Below are positions 1 through 6,215 of a DNA stretch of 7,057 nucleotides, one piece after another (the stretch's first letter is position 1; each line of letters begins with the position of its first letter). The translations under genes were made by a program, and so were the position numbers. This stretch comes from JALVIU01 sp964462295 (GTDB lineage Bacteria > Atribacterota > JALVIU01), in NCBI GenBank assembly GCA_964462295.1, contig CAYWXH010000084.1:1-7057 (forward strand), written 5' to 3'. Below the pieces are notes generated by a model. That model searched no databases. It saw only the letters and a list, made by a program, of their open reading frames with translations, and was not told the origin of the DNA.

Positions 1-741
1 TTTGATGCAGGATATGGCTCTTTTCTCAATCTTTTTGGTGAGGTAGAGATGGATGCCTCCATTATGAAAAGTGACTATTCATGTGGAGCTGTTGCATCTG
101 TGAAAAATATTCGCTACCCTATAAGCCTTGCTCGTAAGGTAATGGAAGAGACAGAGCATGTGTTTATTGTAGGAGAGGGTGCAAATCTTATTGCAGAGGC
201 ACTTGGCTTTCCCTATTTTGATCCTGTATCTCCTGAGGCGAAACGAAAATGGCAAAAGATGAAGGAAAAATTTATAAAAGGGGAAGAAAAGCTAGCATAC
301 GGAAAGTTAAGAGAGTTTTATCTTAAAAAACTTGGGGAAGGACTTGGCACAGTAGGTGCTGTAGCTATTGATGATACAGGGCTCATTACAGCAGGGACAT
401 CAACAGGTGGTATCCATCTCAAGCTTCCAGGTAGGGTAGGGGATACGCCTGTAATTGGGGCAGGCACATATGCTACCCCATGGGCAGGTGCCTCATCTAC
501 AGGAAGAGGTGAATGCATTATAAAGCTTACTCTGGCAAAAAGAGTAGTTGACCTTATTGAAAAACATACCCCCCAAGAGGCAGTAGAGAGGGTTAGAAGT
601 TTTGTAGAGGAGATGAAATGTCTCTGTGGTCTTATTGCCCTTGATAGAGAGGGAAATTTTGGTATATTTCATACCACACCTTATATACGAGCAGGATACA
701 TAAAAGAAGGAGGAGAAATCTTTATTACTGATAAAATATGA
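1..741 (+). CDS. Isoaspartyl peptidase / type 2 L-asparaginase (Ntn hydrolase), 5' partial
   Basis: The enzyme hydrolyses L-asparagine or isoaspartyl (beta-aspartyl) dipeptides and belongs to the family of E. coli IaaA (EcAIII) and glycosylasparaginase. The frame is open from base 1 and already reads family sequence (FDAGYGSFLN, then EVEMDASIM), so the gene is cut by the window edge and the Met at 49 is internal. The nucleophilic Thr that would be freed by self-cleavage lies in GTVGAVA (codon at 349-351, window residue 117). Substrate-binding Arg145 and Asp148 in LPGRVGD lie 28 and 31 residues after it, the same offsets as Arg207 and Asp210 from Thr179 in E. coli. The STGG and STGRGE motifs are also present, so both the alpha chain end and a full beta chain are intact. 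About 246 codons are visible against roughly 300-320 for the family. Whether free asparagine or isoaspartyl peptide is the main substrate cannot be told from the sequence. It converges on leuB. Confidence 0.93.
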   Translation, partial: FDAGYGSFLNLFGEVEMDASIMKSDYSCGAVASVKNIRYPISLARKVMEETEHVFIVGEGANLIAEALGFPYFDPVSPEAKRKWQKMKEKFIKGEEKLAYGKLREFYLKKLGEGLGTVGAVAIDDTGLITAGTSTGGIHLKLPGRVGDTPVIGAGTYATPWAGASSTGRGECIIKLTLAKRVVDLIEKHTPQEAVERVRSFVEEMKCLCGLIALDREGNFGIFHTTPYIRAGYIKEGGEIFITDKI

Positions 742-764
742 GGGGGTAGACCCCTCTCATATTT
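734..764. terminator. Shared bidirectional terminator hairpin between the asparaginase gene and leuB
   Basis: Bases 734-746 pair with 752-764 in a stem of about 13 bp with one G-T pair and a 5-base loop (TAGAC). The stem core is GAGGGGG against CCCCTCTC, extended by an AT-rich base. On the plus strand it is followed by an AT-rich tract with T runs (ATTTATTTATTC); on the minus strand by ATTTTATC. The stop codon of the plus-strand gene (739-741) lies in the left arm, and the last base pairs of the right arm reach the leuB stop (763-765). The T tracts are not perfect, so strength is uncertain. Confidence 0.75.
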
Positions 765-1899
765 ATTTATTCTTTGTTTTTAACTTATTTATTACTTCAT
801 CTCCCATCTCAAATGTCTTGGATGTCCCTCCAAGGTCTTTTGTTCTTACTTTTCCTTCTGTAAGTACCTCTTTTACAGCCTCTTCGATAGCCTCTGCTAT
901 TTGGGGTTCTCCGATGGTATCTATCATCATGGCACCTGCAAGAATGGTTGCCAATGGGTTTACTACTTCCTGTCCTTTATACTTTGGTGCAGAGCCGTGA
1001 ATTGGTTCAAACATAGATACCCCTTCAGGATTTATGTTTCCCCCTGCTGCAATACCAAGACCACCTTGAATCATAGCACCAAGGTCTGTTATTATATCAC
1101 CAAACATATTTGGTGCAACAACTACCTCAAAACTTTCAGGATTTTTTACAAACCACATAGTTATGGCATCTACATAATTAAATTCTGTCTCTATATCAGG
1201 ATAATCTTTAGCTATCTTTGCAAATACATCCCTCCAAAGACCATATATGTGTGAAAGCACATTTGCCTTATCTACAGATGTTACCTTCTTCCTTCCTTTT
1301 TTCTTGGCAAGCTCAAAGGCATATTTTATTACTCTTTCTGCACCTGGTCTTGATATAAGACCTACCTGATATCCAAATTCTTCATCTTTATCTGATGTAA
1401 TATTGAGGTCAAATTCTACATTATATAACTTTCTCTTTACTGTGAGTTTTTCTTTATGGTTTGTACCTTTAAATCTCCCACCACTACCAATATAAAAATC
1501 CTCTGTATTTTCTCTCACCACATAAAAGTCTATATCATCAGATGTCTTATCTTTAAGTGGTGTATATAGACCTGGGAAATATTTTATGGGTCTTAAGTTT
1601 ATATATTGGTCAAAGTAAAATCTTAACTTTAAAAGTATCTCCTTTTCTAATATGCCTGGTTTTATTCTTGGGTCACCCACTGCCCCAAGATATATGGCAT
1701 CCATATCTTCCATCTCAGATAGTGCAGAATCTGGCAAAAGCTCCCCTGTCTCAAGATAATGATCTGCCCCAAATGGATACTCTACCCATTCTATCTTTTC
1801 CTTTCCAAATACCTCCATTGCAGCATCTATGACCTTTTTCCCTTCTCTTATTATCTCAGGACCGATTCCGTCCCCTGGAATAAGCGCAATTTTGTACAT
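763..1899 (-). CDS. leuB: 3-isopropylmalate dehydrogenase (beta-decarboxylating), with NADP-type cofactor signature
   Basis: This 378-residue protein of the isocitrate/isopropylmalate dehydrogenase family oxidatively decarboxylates 3-isopropylmalate to 2-oxoisocaproate in the cytoplasm. It has the N-terminal IPGDGIGPE motif. Catalytic and metal-site residues are visible: Arg93 (KLRFYF), Arg103 (NLRP), Arg129 and Tyr136 (RENTEDFY), Lys211 (VDKANVL), Asp244 (YVDA), and Asp268/Asp272 (FGDIITD). Leu89/Leu90 and Val214 match the gamma-isopropyl pocket of Thermus IPMDH (L90, L91, V188), which with the leuCD neighbours favours IPMDH. Overall style (DQYINLRP) recalls the tartrate/D-malate dehydrogenase branch, an alternative I consider less likely. 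Odd points are HGSAPKY (Lys306-Tyr307), where usual NAD enzymes have Asp-Ile, and about 24 extra residues around 143-172. The ATG follows the leuD TAA with no gap, and a purine-rich GGGGTGAG site lies in the leuD end. It is the last gene of the leuCDB operon. Confidence 0.9.
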   Translation of the reverse strand: MYKIALIPGDGIGPEIIREGKKVIDAAMEVFGKEKIEWVEYPFGADHYLETGELLPDSALSEMEDMDAIYLGAVGDPRIKPGILEKEILLKLRFYFDQYINLRPIKYFPGLYTPLKDKTSDDIDFYVVRENTEDFYIGSGGRFKGTNHKEKLTVKRKLYNVEFDLNITSDKDEEFGYQVGLISRPGAERVIKYAFELAKKKGRKKVTSVDKANVLSHIYGLWRDVFAKIAKDYPDIETEFNYVDAITMWFVKNPESFEVVVAPNMFGDIITDLGAMIQGGLGIAAGGNINPEGVSMFEPIHGSAPKYKGQEVVNPLATILAGAMMIDTIGEPQIAEAIEEAVKEVLTEGKVRTKDLGGTSKTFEMGDEVINKLKTKNK

Positions 1900-2409
1900 T
1901 TAAATCTCACCCCTTTCTTTTAACTCTTTTTCTACATAGTTTAAAAGCCCACCTAACTGTATAATTTCTTGCAAAAATTCTGGGAATGGAGGTGCTTTAT
2001 ACTCTTTTCCCTTTGTGAGGTTTTTTACTATTCCCTTATTTGTATCTATTTCAAGCTCATCTCCTGTATCTATATTGTCAATATCCTCTTCTTTTAGTTC
2101 AAGTATAGGGAGACCTATATTTATGGAATTTCTATAAAATATCCTTGCAAATGATTTTGCAAGGACAGCACCTACCCCTGCAGCTTTTATAGAGATAGGT
2201 GCATGTTCCCTTGAACTACCTGAACCAAAATTTTTTCCTCCAACTATAAAGTCTCCCTTCTGTACTTTTTTAGTAAAATCAATATCTAAATCTTCTAAAC
2301 AGTGTTTTGCAAGTTCATTTGGGTCTGATGTATTTAAATATCTTGCAGGAATAATAAGGTCTGTATCAATATTATCCCCATATTTCCATGTTTTACCTTT
2401 TAAGATCAT
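1900..2409 (-). CDS. leuD: 3-isopropylmalate dehydratase small subunit
   Basis: This 169-residue protein is the swivelling small subunit of isopropylmalate isomerase. It joins LeuC to convert 2-isopropylmalate to 3-isopropylmalate. The family's N-terminal motif GDNIDTDLIIP (11-21) and the substrate loop YLNT (24-27) are present, as is the aconitase-swivel signature GSGSSREHAP (62-71). The length is that of the short archaeal/clostridial LeuD rather than the roughly 200-residue E. coli form. Its ATG overlaps the leuC stop (ATGA, 4 bases), and a strong GAGGAGGT site inside the leuC end sets the start, implying translational coupling. In such short forms the small subunit governs substrate choice, so citramalate or homoaconitate activity cannot be excluded, but the leuB-like neighbour favours leucine synthesis. 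Confidence 0.93.
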   Translation of the reverse strand: MILKGKTWKYGDNIDTDLIIPARYLNTSDPNELAKHCLEDLDIDFTKKVQKGDFIVGGKNFGSGSSREHAPISIKAAGVGAVLAKSFARIFYRNSINIGLPILELKEEDIDNIDTGDELEIDTNKGIVKNLTKGKEYKAPPFPEFLQEIIQLGGLLNYVEKELKERGEI

Positions 2410-3668
2410 AATCCTACCTCCTCTGGGCTTCCTATTCTTCCGAGAATTGCAGATGCAGCAGCAATAGCTGGGCTTGCAAGATATACCTCACTTTCTGGAT
2501 GTCCCATTCTTCCTACGAAGTTTCTATTTGTGGTAGATATAGCCCTCTCACCCTTTGCCAAGACTCCCATATGTCCACCAAGGCATGGTCCACATGTAGG
2601 TGCAGAGACTGTTGCACCTGCTTCCATGAATATATCTATAAGGCCTTTTTTCATTGCCTCTCTGTAGATTTTTGGTGTAGCAGGTATTATAATCATCCTT
2701 ACATCAGGATGTACTTTTTTTCCTTTTAATATAGTAGCGGCAATCTCTAGATCCTCAAGTTTTCCGTTGGTGCAGGAACCTATGAATGATTGGTCAATCT
2801 TTATATTACCTATTTCACTTACAGGTTTTGCATTTTCCGGAAGATGCGGAAGTGCTACTTGTGGTTCAATTTTACTTACATCGAATTCATAGATTTCTGC
2901 ATATGTAGCATCTTCATCACTTTTATATATTTTGTAGGGCCACTTTGCTATATCCTTTACATATGCTTCAGTTACTTCGTCAGGTTCTATAATACCCGTC
3001 TTTCCCCCTGCCTCTATGGCCATATTTGTCATAGTTGCTCTTGAATCCATACTTAAAGTCTTTATCGTTTCTCCTGAGAGTTCCATAGCTTTATAGGTTG
3101 CACCAGATACACCAATCTTACCTATTGTGTATAGTATAAGGTCTTTTGATGTAACCCATTTTTGCATTTTCCCATAATATATAAATTTTACTGTTTCAGG
3201 TACCTTTAGCCATACCTCTCCTAAGGCAACGGCTGCGGCAAAGTCTGTGCTTCCTACCCCTGTTGCAAATGCGCCAAAGGCTCCAAGTGTACATGTATGG
3301 GAATCAGCCCCTACTATAAGCATACCAGGAAGTGCTATGCCCTGTTCTGGCAAAAGTACATGTTCTATTCCCATTCTCCCCACTTCGAAGTAATTTTTTA
3401 TCCCAAATTTTTTGGCAAATTCTCTTACCTTTTTACACTGTTCTGCAGATTTTATATCTTTATTAGGTGCAAAATGATCTGGGATAAGCCCTACTCTCTC
3501 TGGGTCAAATACCTTTTTTATTCCAAGTTTTTCCAGATGATTTATTGCAAGTGGGGCAGTTACATCATTTGCATAGGCAAAATCTATTTTTGCCTTTACT
3601 ATTTCGCCAACACTTACCTCTCTACCTACATGGGCAGAGATAATTTTTTCGGCAATAGTTTGTCCCAT
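2406..3668 (-). CDS. leuC: 3-isopropylmalate dehydratase large subunit, [4Fe-4S]
   Basis: This 420-residue aconitase-family large subunit is the length of the heterodimeric archaeal/clostridial type; E. coli LeuC is about 466. It carries the active-site [4Fe-4S] cluster and with LeuD dehydrates and rehydrates isopropylmalate. Cluster ligands are Cys299 in GSCTNG and Cys359/Cys362 in CGPC. GADSHTCT (120-127) is the family's substrate/cluster motif, and DHFAPNK (64-70) and GRMGHP (386-391) are also typical. The start is set by AGGAGG (minus strand, 3674-3679) five bases before the ATG. It is the first gene of leuCDB, transcribed from a promoter about 25 bases upstream. The leader is too short for a T-box or leucine attenuator. 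No leuA is seen in the window. Being an Fe-S enzyme, it depends on a system such as the sufCB genes encoded nearby on the other strand. Confidence 0.95.
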   Translation of the reverse strand: MGQTIAEKIISAHVGREVSVGEIVKAKIDFAYANDVTAPLAINHLEKLGIKKVFDPERVGLIPDHFAPNKDIKSAEQCKKVREFAKKFGIKNYFEVGRMGIEHVLLPEQGIALPGMLIVGADSHTCTLGAFGAFATGVGSTDFAAAVALGEVWLKVPETVKFIYYGKMQKWVTSKDLILYTIGKIGVSGATYKAMELSGETIKTLSMDSRATMTNMAIEAGGKTGIIEPDEVTEAYVKDIAKWPYKIYKSDEDATYAEIYEFDVSKIEPQVALPHLPENAKPVSEIGNIKIDQSFIGSCTNGKLEDLEIAATILKGKKVHPDVRMIIIPATPKIYREAMKKGLIDIFMEAGATVSAPTCGPCLGGHMGVLAKGERAISTTNRNFVGRMGHPESEVYLASPAIAAASAILGRIGSPEEVGL

Positions 3669-3698
3669 ATTCGCCTCCTTTTTTCACAATTTATAGAT

Positions 3699-3727
3699 AC
3701 TCTAACTTAAAATTGTGTCTCTGTCAA
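3699..3727 (-). promoter_or_regulatory. Promoter of the leuCDB operon
   Basis: On the minus strand there is TTGACA (3727-3722), a 17-base spacer and TAGAGT (3704-3699, 4 of 6 matching TATAAT). The predicted start near 3692 gives a leader of about 24 bases containing the AGGAGG site of leuC. No terminator/antiterminator fits in that length, so control would have to act at the promoter. The -35 hexamer is one arm of a perfect TGTCAA-G-TTGACA palindrome. Confidence 0.7.
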
Positions 3728-3734
3728 GTTGACA
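3722..3734. promoter_or_regulatory. Palindrome TGTCAA-G-TTGACA carrying two divergent -35 boxes
   Basis: This is a perfect 6-1-6 inverted repeat in the 95-base gap between leuC and the metallopeptidase gene. Each arm reads as a consensus -35 box, one facing leuC and one facing the gene at 3764. It could simply be back-to-back -35 elements, or an operator for a dimeric regulator that would affect both directions. The sequence alone does not decide. Confidence 0.5.
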
Positions 3735-3757
3735 TCCCTCTTTTATTGTGTTAATTT
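3729..3757 (+). promoter_or_regulatory. Possible promoter of the metallopeptidase gene
   Basis: A perfect TTGACA (3729-3734) is followed after 17 bases by TAATTT (3752-3757), which matches TATAAT at only 3 of 6 positions. A start 6-7 bases further on would fall on or beside the ATG at 3764. That agrees with the lack of any ribosome binding site and suggests a leaderless mRNA. The weak -10 keeps confidence low. Confidence 0.4.
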
Positions 3758-3763
3758 TTTATT

Positions 3764-4126
3764 ATGGTTAGAATTTCTACAGAGGAGTTTGAAAAAATAG
3801 TTGAAGAGGCATTTGAAAGATTGCCCGATAATTTTAAGAAAAAATTGGAAAATATTGCTATAGTAATAGAAGATTATCCCTCTTTTTTAGGACCTCATCA
3901 TAGATTTTCTATCTTAGGCTTATATACAGGGATTCCCTATCCAAAAAGGGGTATATATTATGGCAATGTCTTACCAGATGTAATTACTATATATCAAAAA
4001 CCGATAGAGGTACAAGCATCCAGTATAGATGAACTAAAATCTCTCGTAGAGAAGGTATTGTTCCATGAGATAGGGCACTACTTTGGGTTTTCTGATGAAG
4101 AGCTTTATGAAATTATGGGAAGATAA
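3764..4126 (+). CDS. Small zincin-type metallopeptidase family protein (Zincin_1-like)
   Basis: This 120-residue protein has HEIGH (101-105), the HExxH zinc-binding and catalytic motif, followed by YFGFSDEEL with acidic residues (Asp111/Glu112) that may supply a third ligand. The layout of an N-terminal helical segment, a short beta part and HEIGHxFGxxDEEL near the C-terminus matches the minimal 'metallopeptidase family protein' group (Zincin_1, PF06262). That group is widespread in bacteria and its physiological substrate is unknown to me. There is no signal peptide or membrane segment, so it is probably cytoplasmic. The start at 3764 has no Shine-Dalgarno sequence (the upstream is TTTTTTATT), suggesting leaderless translation or a weakly expressed gene. 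It lies 65 bases before sufC on the same strand, and some transcripts may run on into sufC because no terminator is visible. A functional link to Fe-S assembly is not shown. Confidence 0.85.
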   Translation: MVRISTEEFEKIVEEAFERLPDNFKKKLENIAIVIEDYPSFLGPHHRFSILGLYTGIPYPKRGIYYGNVLPDVITIYQKPIEVQASSIDELKSLVEKVLFHEIGHYFGFSDEELYEIMGR

Positions 4127-4127
4127 T

Positions 4128-4152
4128 ATACTTGACTAAAATAGTATAATAT
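4128..4152. promoter_or_regulatory. IscR/Rrf2-like operator at the sufC promoter
   Basis: This is a 25-base imperfect dyad with left arm ATACTTGACT, centre AAAAT and right arm AGTATAATAT. Eight of eleven arm positions checked are symmetrical about base 4140. The left arm and spacing agree with the type 1 IscR consensus as I remember it (ATAsyyGACT, four A/T-rich bases, yAGTCrrsTAT); the right arm departs at three positions. It covers the best -10 candidates of sufC, so a bound Rrf2-family protein would be expected to repress. No Rrf2 gene lies in the window. Confidence 0.6.
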
Positions 4153-4155
4153 AAT
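4145..4155 (+). promoter_or_regulatory. -10 region of the sufCB promoter
   Basis: Two overlapping perfect TATAAT hexamers (4145-4150 and 4150-4155) lie 37-47 bases before the sufC ATG. No good -35 box lies 16-18 bases upstream of either. TTGACT at 4132-4137 is too close (7 or 12 bases) and is better read as part of the IscR-like operator. The leader then carries AAGGAGG (4175-4181), ten bases before the ATG. Confidence 0.5.
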
Positions 4156-4191
4156 TAGAAGAGAGAAAATCTTTAAGGAGGATAAACTTAA

Positions 4192-4926
4192 ATGCTCGAA
4201 ATAAGAGATTTAGAAGTAGAAGTAAATGGAAAAAGGCTTTTAAAAAACATAAATCTTACTATAAAAGAAGGAGAGGTACATGCACTCTTTGGACCAAATG
4301 GTACAGGAAAGACCAGTCTTTTAAATACTATTATGGGTCTTTCTGGGTATAAAATTACTCATGGAGAAATAATATTTAAAGGTGTAAAGATAAATGATCT
4401 TTCTGTGGATGAGAGGGCAAGACTTGGTATAGGTATGCTTTTTCAAAAACCCCCTGTTGTAAAAGGGGTAAAAATGGAACATATGGTAAAACTTGCATCA
4501 GGCAATCATCTGAAGGATTCTGATATAGAGACTTTAGCAAGAGAGGTTCAAATGGATGAATTTTTGTCAAGAGATGTAAATTTGGGTTTTTCTGGCGGCG
4601 AGGTAAAAAGAGCAGAAGTATTACAGCTTCTTGCACAATCTCCAGACCTTGCCCTTTTGGATGAGCCAGAATCGGGTGTAGATATCGAAAACATATCTAT
4701 TTTAGGGTATGCCTTAAATAGATTGCTCCAGAAAGACTTACCTATAACTGAACGAAAAAAGTCAGCCCTTATAATTACCCATACGGGACATATACTCCGA
4801 TATGTAATTGCCGATGTAGGACATATAATGTTAGATGGTAGAATTGTATGTACAGGCAACCCTGAAGAGATTTTACAAGATATTAAAAAATTTGGATATA
4901 AGGAGTGTGTATTATGTCACAAATAG
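4192..4926 (+). CDS. sufC: Fe-S cluster assembly ATPase SufC
   Basis: This 244-residue ABC-type ATPase drives the SufB scaffold that builds Fe-S clusters in the cytoplasm; it is not a transporter. Visible motifs are Walker A GPNGTGKT (34-41), Q-loop MLFQKPP (Gln85), ABC signature FSGGE (133-137), Walker B LALLDEPESGVD (153-164) and switch His196 in IITHTGH. The segment FSGGEVKRAE and the DEPESGVDIE stretch are SufC-like rather than importer-like, and no permease gene is adjacent. The chain ends in ECVLCHK, with a Cys-x-x-Cys pair (239/242). The start is set by AAGGAGG at 4175-4181. The stop overlaps the start of sufB by 13 bases. The promoter region carries an IscR-like dyad. No cysteine desulfurase (sufS), sufU/sufE, sufD or carrier gene follows, so this is the reduced two-gene arrangement. 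Confidence 0.95.
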   Translation: MLEIRDLEVEVNGKRLLKNINLTIKEGEVHALFGPNGTGKTSLLNTIMGLSGYKITHGEIIFKGVKINDLSVDERARLGIGMLFQKPPVVKGVKMEHMVKLASGNHLKDSDIETLAREVQMDEFLSRDVNLGFSGGEVKRAEVLQLLAQSPDLALLDEPESGVDIENISILGYALNRLLQKDLPITERKKSALIITHTGHILRYVIADVGHIMLDGRIVCTGNPEEILQDIKKFGYKECVLCHK

Positions 4927-6077
4927 GATTTGAAAAATTTATTGTGCCTGATGAGGATGAGTACGAAAAGATAAAAACTATAGAAGAACTTTCTCCAGAA
5001 GATAGGGAAAGCTTGGAGAAGGCAGGTATTATTGCAGAGGATAAAGATAAGGCAGGAAATTTTGTTCAGATGGATCAAAGTGTTGTATATAATAAATCTT
5101 TTATAGATGGCGTAGAAGTACTTGGAATAAGAGAAGCCCTTAAAAAGTACGATTGGCTTTGGGATTATTACTGGAAGATTATACCAAAGGAAAAGGATGA
5201 TTATACAAAACTTTCTGATGAGCTACCTACAGATGGATATTTTATCCGTGTACATAAAGGGGTGACCCCTCCATTTCCTATACAATCATGTTTATATCTA
5301 AAAAAGGATAATGCCATCCAGAGTGTACATAGTATAATTATAGTAGAAGAAGGGGCACATGTAATGATAAATAGTGGATGCACCCTTAGTTCTTTGGTAA
5401 AAGAAGGGGTACATATAGGTATATCTGAATTTTATGTAAAGAAAAATGCCTCATTGGAATTTACAATGGTCCATAGTTGGGCAGATGAATTTATTACACG
5501 TCCTAGAACAGCAATAGAGGTGGAAGAAGGGGGGAGGTTTGTATCAAACTATATATCTTTGGGACCTGTGAAATCTATAGAGAGTTATCCTACTGCTTAT
5601 CTTGTAGGAAAAGGAGCAACTGCATACTTTAATAGTATATTATATGCACCCCCTAATTCTCTTCTTGATGTAGGAGGTAGGATCGTATTTAATGCAGAAG
5701 AAACAAGAGGAGAGATTATTTCACGTACAGTGAGTGGAGGAGGAAAGGTGATTGCACGGGGACATCTTGTAGGGAATGCCCCGAAGATTAAGGCACATCT
5801 TGAGTGTGATGGCCTTATTTTGAAAGAGGGGGGTATAATCCATGCAATCCCTGAACTTGAAGGGAGAAACCCTGATGTAGAAATGTCTCATGAGGCAGCT
5901 GTGGGAAAGATTGCCGAAGAGGAGATAGAATATCTTATGGCAAGGGGTATATCAAGAGAAGAAGCCATATCTCTTATTATAAAAGGGTTCTTAGATACAA
6001 GCAGTATGAATCTTCCCCCAAGAACTCAACTTGAGGTAAATATGGCACTTAAACAACTTGAAGAAAAAGGATTTTAA
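4914..6077 (+). CDS. sufB: Fe-S cluster scaffold SufB (SufB/SufD family)
   Basis: The protein is the probable beta-helix scaffold that, with SufC, receives sulfur and iron and assembles Fe-S clusters. I place the start at the ATG at 4914 (387 residues) because AAGGAG at 4900-4905 is eight bases before it. A GTG at 4905 would lie in that site. The C-terminal half holds the family signature: Cys298 in LECDGL matches the acceptor cysteine Cys405 of E. coli SufB, and His326-Glu327 in MSHEAA match the EHEAT segment with Glu434. These are followed by GKIAEEEIEYLMARGISREEA. Other cysteines are Cys126 and Cys156. It is shorter than E. coli SufB (about 495), as in archaeal and deep anaerobe SufB. As no separate SufD is encoded, a SufB homodimer with SufC is expected. 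No clear terminator follows; the tRNA-Arg promoter begins eight bases after the stop. Confidence 0.92.
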   Translation: MSQIGFEKFIVPDEDEYEKIKTIEELSPEDRESLEKAGIIAEDKDKAGNFVQMDQSVVYNKSFIDGVEVLGIREALKKYDWLWDYYWKIIPKEKDDYTKLSDELPTDGYFIRVHKGVTPPFPIQSCLYLKKDNAIQSVHSIIIVEEGAHVMINSGCTLSSLVKEGVHIGISEFYVKKNASLEFTMVHSWADEFITRPRTAIEVEEGGRFVSNYISLGPVKSIESYPTAYLVGKGATAYFNSILYAPPNSLLDVGGRIVFNAEETRGEIISRTVSGGGKVIARGHLVGNAPKIKAHLECDGLILKEGGIIHAIPELEGRNPDVEMSHEAAVGKIAEEEIEYLMARGISREEAISLIIKGFLDTSSMNLPPRTQLEVNMALKQLEEKGF

Positions 6078-6084
6078 TTAGGTA

Positions 6085-6113
6085 TTGATTTTATTTGATT
6101 TTTGATATATAAT
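6085..6113 (+). promoter_or_regulatory. Promoter of the tRNA-Arg / tadA unit
   Basis: TTGATT (6085-6090), a 17-base spacer and a perfect TATAAT (6108-6113) predict a start near 6120, about 14 bases before the mature 5' end of tRNA-Arg. It begins directly after the sufB stop. It is the only strong promoter seen ahead of tadA. Confidence 0.8.
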
Positions 6114-6133
6114 ATCTCATGAATAAAGTAAGT

Positions 6134-6207
6134 GCGCCCGTGGCTCAATTGGATAGAGCGACGGACTACGGATCCGTAGGTTGAGGGTTCGAATCCTTCC
6201 GGGCGCG
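6134..6207 (+). tRNA. tRNA-Arg, anticodon ACG
   Basis: All four arms fold. The acceptor is GCGCCCG with CGGGCGC (6134-6140/6200-6206) and the D stem GCTC/GAGC. The anticodon stem is ACGGA/TCCGT with loop CTACGGA, giving anticodon ACG at 6168-6170. The T arm is GAGGG-TTCGAAT-CCTTC and the discriminator G is 6207. CCA is not encoded. A34 of this tRNA is the known bacterial TadA target, giving ICG that reads CGU, CGC and CGA. The tadA gene starts nine bases after the discriminator. Seven T's follow the acceptor stem. Confidence 0.97.
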
Positions 6208-6215
6208 CTTTTTTT

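Noticed and set aside
49..51. ATG at 49 as the start of the asparaginase gene
   Set aside because: The frame is open back to base 1 and reads conserved family sequence there (FDAGYGSFLN), so the gene begins outside the window.
763..1899. Homoisocitrate or tartrate/D-malate dehydrogenase in place of LeuB
   Set aside because: Leu89-Leu90 and Val214 match the isopropyl pocket and the gene sits at the end of leuCD. The tartrate branch resemblance is real but the context favours IPMDH; the homoisocitrate pattern around the first arginine is absent.
3669..3698. T-box or leucine leader attenuator before leuC
   Set aside because: The predicted leader is about 24 bases, too short for a leader peptide, T-box or terminator hairpin.
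3297..3710. Plus-strand open frame of 137 codons across leuC and its promoter
   Set aside because: It is the complement of leuC, rich in Cys, Tyr and Phe, with no ribosome binding site and no family resemblance.
4132..4137. TTGACT as the -35 box of sufC
   Set aside because: It is only 7 or 12 bases from the two TATAAT hexamers; at 17 bases the -10 would be TTAGAA, which is weak. It fits better as part of an IscR-like dyad.
4905..4913. GTG at 4905 as the sufB start
   Set aside because: It overlaps the AAGGAG ribosome binding site that serves the ATG at 4914 with ideal spacing; MSQIGF is a more natural N-terminus.
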